DNA from: DASUPK01 sp963819715
GTDB lineage: Bacteria; Actinomycetota; Thermoleophilia; Solirubrobacterales; 70-9
NCBI GenBank assembly: GCA_963819715.1
Contig: CAWFXE010000006.1
Location: 310,001 to 374,000 of the forward strand
Length of the DNA: 64,000 bases
Direction: 5' to 3'
The translations under genes and the position numbers were made by a program. A model generated the notes under the pieces. That model ran no database searches. It saw nothing but the letters and a program-made list of their open reading frames with translations, and was not told where the DNA came from. Shown here piece after piece: positions 33,297-41,214 of this stretch; positions within the stretch are counted from its first letter, which is position 1; each line of letters starts with the position of its first letter.

Positions 33297-33928
33297 GCGA
33301 GCCCTATGACGAGCTCGCTCGTCTCGGCTCGGCGACGGTCTTCGAGGCGTCCGGCCGCGAGGGCCTGGTCGACCTCGACCTTCATCAGGTAATCCCCGGC
33401 TCGCGCGCCGCCGGCCCCGCCCGCACGGTCCGCTGCGCGCAGGACGACATCCTCATGGTCCACGCCGCGATGGATCGAGTGGCGCCCGGCGACGTCCTGG
33501 TCCTGACGATGCCCGAGCCGAGGCCCGTCGCCCTGCTCGGCGAGCTGCTCGCCACTCAGGCGAAGGGCCGCGGGGCCGCGGCGGTCTTGATCGACGCGGC
33601 CGCTCGGGACACGGAGGAGCTGCGCGAGCTCGGCCTCCCCGTCTGGGCGCGCTGGGTCCGGGTTCAGGGCGCCAACCGGGCCGAGGTGGGGGAGATCGGC
33701 GTCCCTCTCGAGGTCGGGGGCGCCGCCATCTTTCCCGGAGACGCAATCGTCCTCGATGCCGACGGCGCCGTGGTCATCGTCGAGGACCGGATCGAGCAGG
33801 TGGCCCAGGCCTCGCGCGAGCGGGCGGAGAACGAGGACGCGAAGCGGGCCAGGTTCAAGGCGGGCGAGCTCTCCTACGACATCTACGGGCTCCGGGAGCG
33901 GGTCGAGGGCGAACCGGCCGACGACTGA
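33293..33928 (+). CDS. RraA-like aldolase, candidate 4-carboxy-4-hydroxy-2-oxoadipate aldolase (LigK/GalC-like)
   Basis: A 211-residue protein of the RraA/HMG-aldolase fold. The family core is GAAAVLIDAAARDTEELRELGLPVWARW near 86-113 and the metal-binding Asp is in the IDAAARD turn; GDAIVLDADGAVVI near 148-161 is the other conserved block. LigK and GalC have this fold and split 4-carboxy-4-hydroxy-2-oxoadipate to pyruvate and oxaloacetate; RraA proper inhibits RNase E, but a conserved acidic/Arg catalytic pair and the catabolic setting favour the aldolase. Last gene of the operon; a hairpin follows. Confidence 0.75.
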   Translation: MSEPYDELARLGSATVFEASGREGLVDLDLHQVIPGSRAAGPARTVRCAQDDILMVHAAMDRVAPGDVLVLTMPEPRPVALLGELLATQAKGRGAAAVLIDAAARDTEELRELGLPVWARWVRVQGANRAEVGEIGVPLEVGGAAIFPGDAIVLDADGAVVIVEDRIEQVAQASRERAENEDAKRARFKAGELSYDIYGLRERVEGEPADD

Positions 33929-33952
33929 CGGCGATCGCGATCGCCCGTCGGC
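33917..33952. terminator. Nested palindrome between convergent genes (likely bidirectional terminator)
   Basis: A 16-bp perfect palindrome GGCGATCGCGATCGCC (33930-33945) is flanked by GCCGACG (33917-33923) and CGTCGGC (33946-33952). It covers the end of the RraA-like gene and reaches the stop of the opposing beta-helix gene. There is no T-tract. Confidence 0.55.
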
Positions 33953-35658
33953 TAAACCGGCAGGCGCTTCGCCCTCTTCTTGCACTTCCGCCGGAACCGC
34001 TTCCGTCTCTTGGCCCTGATCTTGTGGGCCTTCTTCTTGCACTTCCTGAGCGCGGCGGCGCGGCGGCCCGTGGGACCGCTCGAGCCTGAGGGCGGTGAGC
34101 CGCCCGGCGGCTGGGGACACCCGGCGGCCGCCTGATCACAGGTCCCCTCCACCTCATAGGCGCCGACGTCGGTGCCGTCGCCGCCCACGGCATCGGCGAT
34201 CGCGGCGAAGTCGAAGGGCCGCTGGAGCTCGCGCTGGTCGGTCGTCTCGCCCGCCGAGCTCAGGCCGGCGTCGATCGCGGGGCTACCCAAGAGCAGAGCA
34301 TGAGTCAGGGTCGGACCACCGTTGTCGGCCAGCGTCGCGTCGATCATCGGGTCGGTGCTCTGCCGGTCGGTCGCCTCGGTGAAGCCGCAACTCGTGCCGT
34401 CGTCGATGTTGAAGCCAGCCGAGATCTGGTTGGGAGTCGGGTCGCAGCTCAGGGCGCCGCCCTGCGGGTCCGAGACGATCGTGTTCTTGAAGATGCCGCC
34501 GATCGCGTTCGCGGCGTTGGGGGCGGAGGTGCCGTTGGCCGTGATCGTCGAGCTCGTCACGGTGGCGTCTGCGGTGAGGGCCAGGCCTCCGCCGATCGGG
34601 TTTGCCCCGGTGTCGCTGGCGCTGACGGAGTTGCCGTCGACGGTCACGCCGTCGAGATTGACGGTGCCGTCGTCGACCTGGACGCCACCGCCGAACGCAT
34701 CGTTCTCGGTCGCGTTGCCGCTGGCAGCCGTGGTGTTGGCGCTGACGGTGCTGCGGGTGAGGGTGAGCGATTGAGTGTCGAAGCCGCCGCTCACGCCCCC
34801 GCCCCGGGCGCTGGCAAACCCGTTGCCGCCCGTCGCGGTGGCGTGGTTGTCGCTCACCGTGCTGCGATCGATCATGGCCGTGCCCCCCGGATTCTCGATT
34901 CCGCCACCGCGGGCGCCCGAGAGGGTCGTGCCCGCACCGCTCGCCGTGTTGCCCGCGATCGTGCTGCGGTCCACGGTGAGCACGGCGCCGCTCCCTGCGT
35001 TCTCGATCCCTCCGCCGGTGGCGACATTGGTGCCGGTTCCGCTCGCCTCCGCGCTGTTGTCGCTCACGGTGCTCCGGTCGAGGCGGAGCGTCCCGTCGTT
35101 CTCGATTCCGCCCCCCTGCGAGAGCGCTCCGCCGACCGCGACCGAGTGGTTTCCGCTCACCGTGACGCCGTCGAGCGACAGGGTTCCGTCTGGCTCGATA
35201 AGGATCCCCGCGCCCCCAATCGTCGCGCTCCCGTCGGCGAAGCCGCCGGATGCGGTCAATGCGGAGATCGCGACGGTTGTCGACGTGATCGTGAAGATGC
35301 GGAAGCTGGGGGCGGCAATGAAGCGCTGGACGTCGAGCTGGTCGGCCCCGGGACCCTGGATGGACACGTCGGCGGTGATGTCCGGCAGCGGGCTCTGCAG
35401 GGTGATCGTGCTCGTGGAGGGAAGGGAGAAGCCGATCATGTCCACGGCCGGCGAGGGATCGCCGGCCGCGCATCCATGCACCGCCGCGTCCGTGTTCGCG
35501 GCGGTGATTGCGTCCCGAAGCGGGCAGACGCCGTTCGCTGCGGTCGTGTCCGCGGCGGTGTTGACGGTGATCGTCGCCGCGCTTGCGAGTTGGGGCGCCA
35601 GCAGCGACCCGCAGAGCGCCGCCCCGACCGACCAGACCGCGAGCCTTTTTCCGTTCAT
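33952..35658 (-). CDS. Secreted right-handed beta-helix repeat protein with a Lys/Arg-rich tail
   Basis: A 568-residue exported protein with a signal peptide ending near ASAA (about 28), a CPLRDAITAAN motif near 45 typical of polymorphic/CSLREA-type surface proteins, and a long run of roughly 25-30-residue beta-helix rungs (repeated variants of GGGIEN, LDRSTVSDN and SGAGT). It closes with a domain containing DNGGPTLTHALLLGSPAIDAG, then a Gly/Pro/Ser linker and a tail in which 19 of the last 30 residues are Lys or Arg. Such basic tails are common on secreted proteins of Solirubrobacterales-like bacteria and may bind the wall. Function, perhaps polysaccharide binding, is unknown. Confidence 0.8.
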   Translation of the reverse strand: MNGKRLAVWSVGAALCGSLLAPQLASAATITVNTAADTTAANGVCPLRDAITAANTDAAVHGCAAGDPSPAVDMIGFSLPSTSTITLQSPLPDITADVSIQGPGADQLDVQRFIAAPSFRIFTITSTTVAISALTASGGFADGSATIGGAGILIEPDGTLSLDGVTVSGNHSVAVGGALSQGGGIENDGTLRLDRSTVSDNSAEASGTGTNVATGGGIENAGSGAVLTVDRSTIAGNTASGAGTTLSGARGGGIENPGGTAMIDRSTVSDNHATATGGNGFASARGGGVSGGFDTQSLTLTRSTVSANTTAASGNATENDAFGGGVQVDDGTVNLDGVTVDGNSVSASDTGANPIGGGLALTADATVTSSTITANGTSAPNAANAIGGIFKNTIVSDPQGGALSCDPTPNQISAGFNIDDGTSCGFTEATDRQSTDPMIDATLADNGGPTLTHALLLGSPAIDAGLSSAGETTDQRELQRPFDFAAIADAVGGDGTDVGAYEVEGTCDQAAAGCPQPPGGSPPSGSSGPTGRRAAALRKCKKKAHKIRAKRRKRFRRKCKKRAKRLPV

Positions 35659-35744
35659 CTAGTCCCCCGTAGCGGACAGCCGCCGCGCCGGCGGCCGGAG
35701 CGAGCGACAGTAGGCGCGCCCGCGGGCTCTGTCAGTGCCCATTT

Positions 35745-35761
35745 GGTCCCGATTCGGTCCC
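35745..35761. promoter_or_regulatory. Direct repeat in the divergent intergenic region
   Basis: GGTCCC occurs at 35745-35750 and 35756-35761, 11 bases apart (one helical turn), in the 176-base gap between the secreted protein and the STAND ATPase gene. It could be a binding site for a regulator. A GATAAT -10-like box (35825-35830) lies just before the ATPase start. Confidence 0.3.
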
Positions 35762-35834
35762 ACCCGCGTCGAGAGGGTTCGCGGCGGCGCATCGATTCGG
35801 CTGCATCATCCGCGCCGGTTTGCCGATAATCCGG

Positions 35835-37775
35835 ATGGTGAGCGAGACGCTTGGGAGAAGGGTTGCCGCTCAGGACGCCGAGCGGTTCGTCGGGAGGAAA
35901 GCGGAGCTCGAGCTGCTGGAGCGGCTGCTGGTAGAGGACCCGGCGGCCAATCTGGTCTTCATCCACGGGGACGCGGGCATCGGCAAGAGCACTCTGTTGC
36001 GCGAGTTCGCGCGCCGGGCCGAGCGCAGCGGCTATCGCTCCCGGTGGATCGAGGGCCGTGAGCTGCCCCCCGGCCCCGACGCGATCGAGGACGCCCTCGC
36101 CGGGGTGCGGGAGGAATCCCGCCCGCTGCTCGTCTTCGACAGCTACGAGCGGATCGCCGCGCTCGGCGGCTATCTGCGCCGCGCTGTGCTGCCGTCGCTG
36201 CCGGCCGACGCCCTGGTGGCGATCGCCTGCCGCCGGCCGCCCGAGGCCGGCTGGCTGGAGGAGGGCTGGGAGCGGGTCACCACCGTTCTGCGGCTCGGCC
36301 CCCTGCCACGCGAGGAGGCCCTGCGGATCGTCTCCCGGGAGGGCGTCGTCGGCGCCGAGGCCGATCGCCTGCTCCGCTGGGCGGGCGGCTCGCCGCTCGC
36401 GCTGACGCTCGGCGCCCAGACCCGAGGCGCGGGCGAGCTCGGCGGCGACGAGGGGGATCTAGTCGAGCTCCTGACCACGCGGATCATGGACGAGGACTGG
36501 GGCGGCACCCACCGGCCCACCCTGTGGACGGCGGCGATCGCGCGCTCCGTGACGCCACGGCTGCTCGGGGACGTGCTCGGAGACGGCGACGCCGAGATCG
36601 AGTACGAATGGCTCGCCGGCCGCACCTTCACCGAGCCGCTGAGCGGGGGCATCACGGTGCATGAGCTTCTCCGCGGCGTGCTGCGTGCGCAGATGCGCCG
36701 CCTCGACCCAGCGCGCGAGCGCGCCCTCCGCCGGAGCATCTGCGATCACCTCTACGCCCGCGCGCGGGAAGGCGAGACGCTCCTCGCGATCGACCTCGCC
36801 TCCCTTTGCAGAAACGAGGCGATCCGCTGGGGCTTCTCCTGGGATGCGGGGGCTCGCCTGCGCCTCGACGATGTGCGCCGCGGCGATCTCGAAGCGCTCG
36901 AGGCGGGCTTCACGGCCCTGGGGCGCCGGCCCGGAGATGCGATTCGAATGTTCATCACCGACGCGCCCGAGCACGTCGCGATCGTGCGGGACGAGCGCGA
37001 GCGGCTCTGCGGCTACACGATCGCGCTCACGCCCGAGACGGCTCCCGCCTTCTGTGCCCGGGACCCGTTTCTCGGGCCGCGCCTGGAGCATGCACGCGGT
37101 CAGGTCGATCCGGGATCGGTGGTGATCTGGCGCGACATGGTCGACCTGACCGGGGATCCCGCATCGGGGGTGCTCGCGACCCTGGGCATGGCCGGCGCCC
37201 TCCGCGCCGCGCACGGCAACCCCCGCCACGGCTACCTGCCGATCAACCCGGCCATCCCCGAGGCGTCCGAGTTCAGCGCCGCGCTCGGCGCCGTCCGCGC
37301 GCCGGAGCTCGACTACCCCCGCGGCCCCCTGACCATCGAATGCCACGTGCTTGACTACGGCGAGGGCGGGCTGCTTCGCGCCCAGCGCGACCTCGTCTAC
37401 AAGGAGCTTGGGCTGCCGGCGCCCCCCGAGGAGCGCTCCGCCCCGGACCTGCTGGGAGCCGTGCGGAATTGCCTGCGGCACCTTGATGAGCCGCAGGAGC
37501 TGGCCGGCAGCCCCCTCGCGCGCGGCGAGACCATGCGGGAGCGCTCGTCATACGTGCGCGCGCTGCTCGAGGAGGCCGCCGAGAACGCGTTCTCGCCAAG
37601 TCCGCGCGACCAGCTCACCCGCCAGGCGCTCGTCCGCGCCTACATCGATCCCGCGCCGAGCCACGAGCTGGCCGCGGATGAGCTCTCCCTCAGCCGCTCG
37701 GCCTACTTCCGCCGGCTCAAGCAGGCCACTGAGCGGGTCGCGAGCTACGTGGCCGCCGTGGTGGAGGGCAAATGA
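35835..37775 (+). CDS. STAND-type ATPase transcriptional regulator (Walker A, C-terminal helix-turn-helix)
   Basis: A 646-residue protein. FVGRKAELELLERLL (18-32) and the Walker A loop GDAGIGKST (45-53) with LLVFDSYE as Walker B (near 100) define a MalT/LuxR-like STAND ATPase; the helical winged domain follows to about 330. The C-terminus (ELAADELSLSRSAYFRRLKQATERV) looks like a DNA-binding helix-turn-helix. The middle part (about 360-560) is not recognised. It is separated by only 20 bases from the GMC gene, which carries its own candidate operator, so it probably regulates that gene. Start at ATG 35835; a GTG at 35838 would suit a leaderless message. No ligand can be proposed. Confidence 0.7.
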   Translation: MVSETLGRRVAAQDAERFVGRKAELELLERLLVEDPAANLVFIHGDAGIGKSTLLREFARRAERSGYRSRWIEGRELPPGPDAIEDALAGVREESRPLLVFDSYERIAALGGYLRRAVLPSLPADALVAIACRRPPEAGWLEEGWERVTTVLRLGPLPREEALRIVSREGVVGAEADRLLRWAGGSPLALTLGAQTRGAGELGGDEGDLVELLTTRIMDEDWGGTHRPTLWTAAIARSVTPRLLGDVLGDGDAEIEYEWLAGRTFTEPLSGGITVHELLRGVLRAQMRRLDPARERALRRSICDHLYARAREGETLLAIDLASLCRNEAIRWGFSWDAGARLRLDDVRRGDLEALEAGFTALGRRPGDAIRMFITDAPEHVAIVRDERERLCGYTIALTPETAPAFCARDPFLGPRLEHARGQVDPGSVVIWRDMVDLTGDPASGVLATLGMAGALRAAHGNPRHGYLPINPAIPEASEFSAALGAVRAPELDYPRGPLTIECHVLDYGEGGLLRAQRDLVYKELGLPAPPEERSAPDLLGAVRNCLRHLDEPQELAGSPLARGETMRERSSYVRALLEEAAENAFSPSPRDQLTRQALVRAYIDPAPSHELAADELSLSRSAYFRRLKQATERVASYVAAVVEGK

Positions 37776-37794
37776 GTCTGATAATTTGACTCAT
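37772..37794. promoter_or_regulatory. Inverted repeat and promoter just before the fused GMC gene
   Basis: ATGAGTC (37772-37778) and GACTCAT (37788-37794) form a perfect inverted repeat with a nine-base spacer that contains GATAAT (37780-37785). The repeat overlaps the ATPase stop codon and ends one base before the GMC GTG. A dimer bound here would cover the -10 region, so this looks like an operator-promoter overlap with a short or absent leader. Confidence 0.5.
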
Positions 37795-37795
37795 A

Positions 37796-39715
37796 GTGAC
37801 GATCACGCTAAGCGAGGCCGGGCGGGCCGGCCTCGATGCGATCTGCGACACCTTCGTCCCGGGGGATAACGGGCTTCCGTCGGCGACGGACATCCACGTT
37901 CCTGACGCAATCCTCGGTGCGATGGGCGCCAACCCGAGCGCCGACGTCCGCGACGGGTTCGCCGGCCTGATCGAGGGCTGGGACTCAGAGTTCGCGTCCC
38001 TCCCCGCCCGCAAGCGCGAGCAGGCCCTGCTCGCCTGGTGCGACTCCAATGACGTCATGCAGCGAGCGGCCTTCCAGGCCCTCCGCAAGCTGACGATGGT
38101 CATGTACTACTCGCTGCCCTGGGAGGGCGAGGGCAAGAATCCCGTCGACGAGGCGATCGGCTACCCGGGCCCGCACGGGAAGCTTCCCGACGCGCCCAAG
38201 AAGAGGATCGAGCCACTGTCGATCGGCGAGGACACCGAGCTCGACTGCGACGTGGTCGTGGTCGGCTCGGGCGCCGGAGGCGGGGTGACCGCCGCGGTGC
38301 TCGCCCAGGCCGGACTTGACGTCGTGGTGGTCGAGGCGGGCGGCTACTTCAGCGAGGAGGACTTCGACGGCGCCGAGCTGGACGGCTACGTGCGGCTCTA
38401 CCTCGGTGGCGGCGGCGTGCCGACGCCTGACCAGAGCATGGGGCTACTCGCGGGCTTCTGCCTCGGCGGCGGCACGACCGTCAACTACACCTGGTGCTTC
38501 CGCCCGCCGGACCATGTCCGCGAGGACTGGCGCGACCGCTTCGGGCTCGAAGACTGGATGGGGGAGGACTTCGACAACAGCCTCGACGCCGTCTGGGACC
38601 GCCTGCGCGTCAACTCCGAGAACAGCAGGCCCTCACTCCGGGACGAGCGCTTCCGCGAGGGGCTCGCCAAGCTCGGCTGGGACTCCCAGGTGATGCAGCG
38701 GAACGCGGTCGGCTGCAGGGAGGACATCTGCGGGCAATGCCACTACGGCTGCCCGATCGGCGCCAAGCAGTCGACGATGGTGACCTGGCTCCAGGATGCC
38801 TATGACGCCGGCGCCCGGATCGTGGTCAACGCCCCGGTCGAGAAGGTGCTGATCGAGGCCGGTGAGGCCAGGGGCGTCGAGGCCACCACCGCCGACGGCC
38901 ACAGGCTCACGGTGCGCGCCCGGGCGGTTGCCGCGGCCGCCGGGGCGATCAACACACCCGCGCTGCTCGTTCGCTCGGGTCTCGACAACCCGAACGTCGG
39001 CAAGAACCTGATGATTCATCCGGTGCTGCTGGTCTGGGCGATGTTCGAGCAGGAGGTGCTGCCCTGGACCGGCGTCTTCGGCTCGACCTTCTGCGACGAG
39101 TTCCTCGACATGGGCGAGGGCTACGGCGTCAAGTACATGCACGCCTCGGCGCATCCCTCGGACCTCGCGGTCTTCGCCCCCTGGCGCGGGGCGAGCGAGC
39201 ACGCCGAGCTCATGCAGAGCCTGCGCTACACGGGCGGCTTCGGCGCCCTGCAGCGCGCCCGCGACGCCGGCGAGGTCGTGGTCGGCAAGGACGGCCTGCC
39301 CACCCCGGTCTGGAGCCTCTCGGACTTCGACCGCGACGTGATGCGAAAGGGCCTCGACGGGATGTCGCAGGTCCTGGAGGCGGGTGGCGCCCGGCGGATC
39401 TACACCTCGCACGCCGGCTGGATCTCCTACGAGCCGGGCAACGGCGGGCGAGAGGAGATGCTCCGGGCCGCCGACGACTACGGCTGGGGACCCGCGCAGG
39501 TCACCCTCGGCTCGTTCCACCTGATGGGCACCGCCCACATGGGCGCCGACCGGCAGACGACGGTCTGCGACCCGACGGGAGAGGCCTGGAACGCGAAGAA
39601 CCTCTTCGTGGTCGACGGCGCCGTGCTCCCCACGGCCCTCGGGGTGAACCCGATGATCACGATCGAGGCGGCAGCCCACCGGATTGCCCGTGGCATGGCC
39701 GCGAAGCTGAGCTAG
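37796..39715 (+). CDS. GMC oxidoreductase fused to a subunit 3-like N-terminal domain
   Basis: A 639-residue FAD enzyme. Residues 1-130 resemble the small subunit of gluconate 2-dehydrogenase (LDAICDTFVPG; AAFQALRKLTMVMYYS) and are followed by the GMC FAD domain (VVVVGSGAGGGV near 153, LGGGTTVNYTWCF near 222). The cysteine cluster CREDICGQCHYGCPIGAK lies near 305-322, and the C-terminal active-site region LGSFHLMGTAHMGAD and LPTALGVNPMITIEAAAHR is complete. It oxidises an alcohol, perhaps long-chain or benzylic. The partner domain is a separate gene at the left edge of the window. The GTG start has no ribosome site but follows a promoter-like region. Confidence 0.85.
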   Translation: MTITLSEAGRAGLDAICDTFVPGDNGLPSATDIHVPDAILGAMGANPSADVRDGFAGLIEGWDSEFASLPARKREQALLAWCDSNDVMQRAAFQALRKLTMVMYYSLPWEGEGKNPVDEAIGYPGPHGKLPDAPKKRIEPLSIGEDTELDCDVVVVGSGAGGGVTAAVLAQAGLDVVVVEAGGYFSEEDFDGAELDGYVRLYLGGGGVPTPDQSMGLLAGFCLGGGTTVNYTWCFRPPDHVREDWRDRFGLEDWMGEDFDNSLDAVWDRLRVNSENSRPSLRDERFREGLAKLGWDSQVMQRNAVGCREDICGQCHYGCPIGAKQSTMVTWLQDAYDAGARIVVNAPVEKVLIEAGEARGVEATTADGHRLTVRARAVAAAAGAINTPALLVRSGLDNPNVGKNLMIHPVLLVWAMFEQEVLPWTGVFGSTFCDEFLDMGEGYGVKYMHASAHPSDLAVFAPWRGASEHAELMQSLRYTGGFGALQRARDAGEVVVGKDGLPTPVWSLSDFDRDVMRKGLDGMSQVLEAGGARRIYTSHAGWISYEPGNGGREEMLRAADDYGWGPAQVTLGSFHLMGTAHMGADRQTTVCDPTGEAWNAKNLFVVDGAVLPTALGVNPMITIEAAAHRIARGMAAKLS

Positions 39716-39747
39716 AGAAACGGATTTCGACCGGAAGGAGCCACCAG

Positions 39748-41214
39748 ATGGCGACGGCGACAAAGAGCAACGTGGACGAGAAGCAGATGTTGATCAGGGG
39801 CTCCTGGCAGGGGTCATCCGACGGCAAGACATTCGAGAGCCTGGATCCGGCGACCGGGGAGCCGCACGCGACCGTTCCCGAGGGGACCGCGAAGGACGTC
39901 GACGCGGCTGTCGATGCCGCGCGCGCGGCCTTCGAGTCGGATGAATGGAGTGGCCTGCCCGCGGCCGCCAGGGCCAGGATGCTCTGGCGAGTCGGCGAGC
40001 TGATCGACGAGAACATGGCCGAGCTGGTCGAGCTCGAGACCCGCGACCAGGGCAAGCCGATCAGCGTCTCGCAGGTCGTCATCCCCGGCGTCGCCGAGCA
40101 CTTCCGCTACTACGCCGGCTGGGTCACCAAGATCGAGGGCGAGACCCCGCCGGTCTCGATCCCCGGCGTCTTCCACTACACGCTGCGTGAGCCGATCGGC
40201 GTCTGCGGGCTGATCATCCCGTGGAACTTCCCGACGAACATCGCCAGCTGGAAGATCGCCCCGGCGCTCGCCTGCGGCAACACCGCCGTGGTCAAGCCGG
40301 CCGAGCAGGCCTCGCTGACCACGCTTCGCCTCGCCGAGCTCGTCCAGGAGGCCGGCATCCCCGACGGCGTGATCAACGTCGTCACCGGCGGCCCCGCCGT
40401 CGGCCAGGCGATCGCCAACCACGACGGCGTCGACAAGATCTCCTTCACCGGCTCCACGGAGGTAGGCCGCGAGATCGTCCGCGCCTCCGCGGGCAACCTG
40501 AAGCGGGTCAGCCTCGAGCTGGGCGGCAAGGCCCCCACTGTGATCCTCGAAGACGCCGACATCGACGCGGCGGTCGGGGGCAACCTGCAGGGCGCCTTCC
40601 TCAACGCCGGCCAGGTTTGCGTCGCCTACGCGCGCTTCTTCGTCGACGCGAAGCGCGCCGACGAGTTCGCCGAGAAGGCCGCCGCCGCCTCGGAGGGCAT
40701 GAAGCTCGGCCCCGGGATGGACGAGTCCACGGAGCTCGGTCCGCTGATCACCGAGGAGCATCTGAAGCGGGTCCACGACTACGTCGAGTCCGGGCAGAAG
40801 GAGGGCGCCAAGCTGATCGCCGGCGGCGAGCGGGCGGGCGACGGCCTGGAGAATGGCTTCTTCTACAAGCCGACAGTCTTCAACGAGGTGACCGACGAGA
40901 TGAAGATCGCCCGCGAGGAGATCTTCGGACCGGTGATCTCGATCCTGCCCTACGAGTCGGAGGACGAGCTGATCGCGCGGGCGAACAACACCGAGTACGG
41001 ACTCGGCGCCTCGGTCTGGACCCGAGACGTCGGCCGGGCCCACCGCCTCGCGGCGGGGATCAGGGCCGGGACGATCTGGATCAACATGCCGAACCCGGTC
41101 GACGCCGTCGCCCCCTGGGGCGGCTTCAAGTCGAGCGGCTGGGGCCGCGAGATGGGCAAGGACGCGATCGAGCTCTACACCGAGAAGAAGAGCGTCTGGA
41201 CCTCGCTGAGCTAG
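39748..41214 (+). CDS. Aldehyde dehydrogenase (betaine aldehyde/phenylacetaldehyde type)
   Basis: Aldehyde dehydrogenase of 488 residues. Signatures: IIPWNFPT near 155, FTGSTEVGREIV near 232, the general-base Glu of SLELGGKAP near 256 and the Cys of NAGQVCVAYAR near 290, plus the closing PWGGFKSSGWGREMGKDAIELYTEKK. It follows the fused GMC gene by 32 bases behind GGAAGGAG, so it most likely oxidises the aldehyde which that enzyme makes from an alcohol. Its stop shares CTAG with the stop of the opposing thiamin enzyme gene. Confidence 0.85.
   Translation: MATATKSNVDEKQMLIRGSWQGSSDGKTFESLDPATGEPHATVPEGTAKDVDAAVDAARAAFESDEWSGLPAAARARMLWRVGELIDENMAELVELETRDQGKPISVSQVVIPGVAEHFRYYAGWVTKIEGETPPVSIPGVFHYTLREPIGVCGLIIPWNFPTNIASWKIAPALACGNTAVVKPAEQASLTTLRLAELVQEAGIPDGVINVVTGGPAVGQAIANHDGVDKISFTGSTEVGREIVRASAGNLKRVSLELGGKAPTVILEDADIDAAVGGNLQGAFLNAGQVCVAYARFFVDAKRADEFAEKAAAASEGMKLGPGMDESTELGPLITEEHLKRVHDYVESGQKEGAKLIAGGERAGDGLENGFFYKPTVFNEVTDEMKIAREEIFGPVISILPYESEDELIARANNTEYGLGASVWTRDVGRAHRLAAGIRAGTIWINMPNPVDAVAPWGGFKSSGWGREMGKDAIELYTEKKSVWTSLS

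Noticed and set aside
24657..33928. A classical LigAB protocatechuate 4,5-dioxygenase pathway
   Set aside because: No type II extradiol dioxygenase genes are present; the only extradiol enzyme is of the VOC type.
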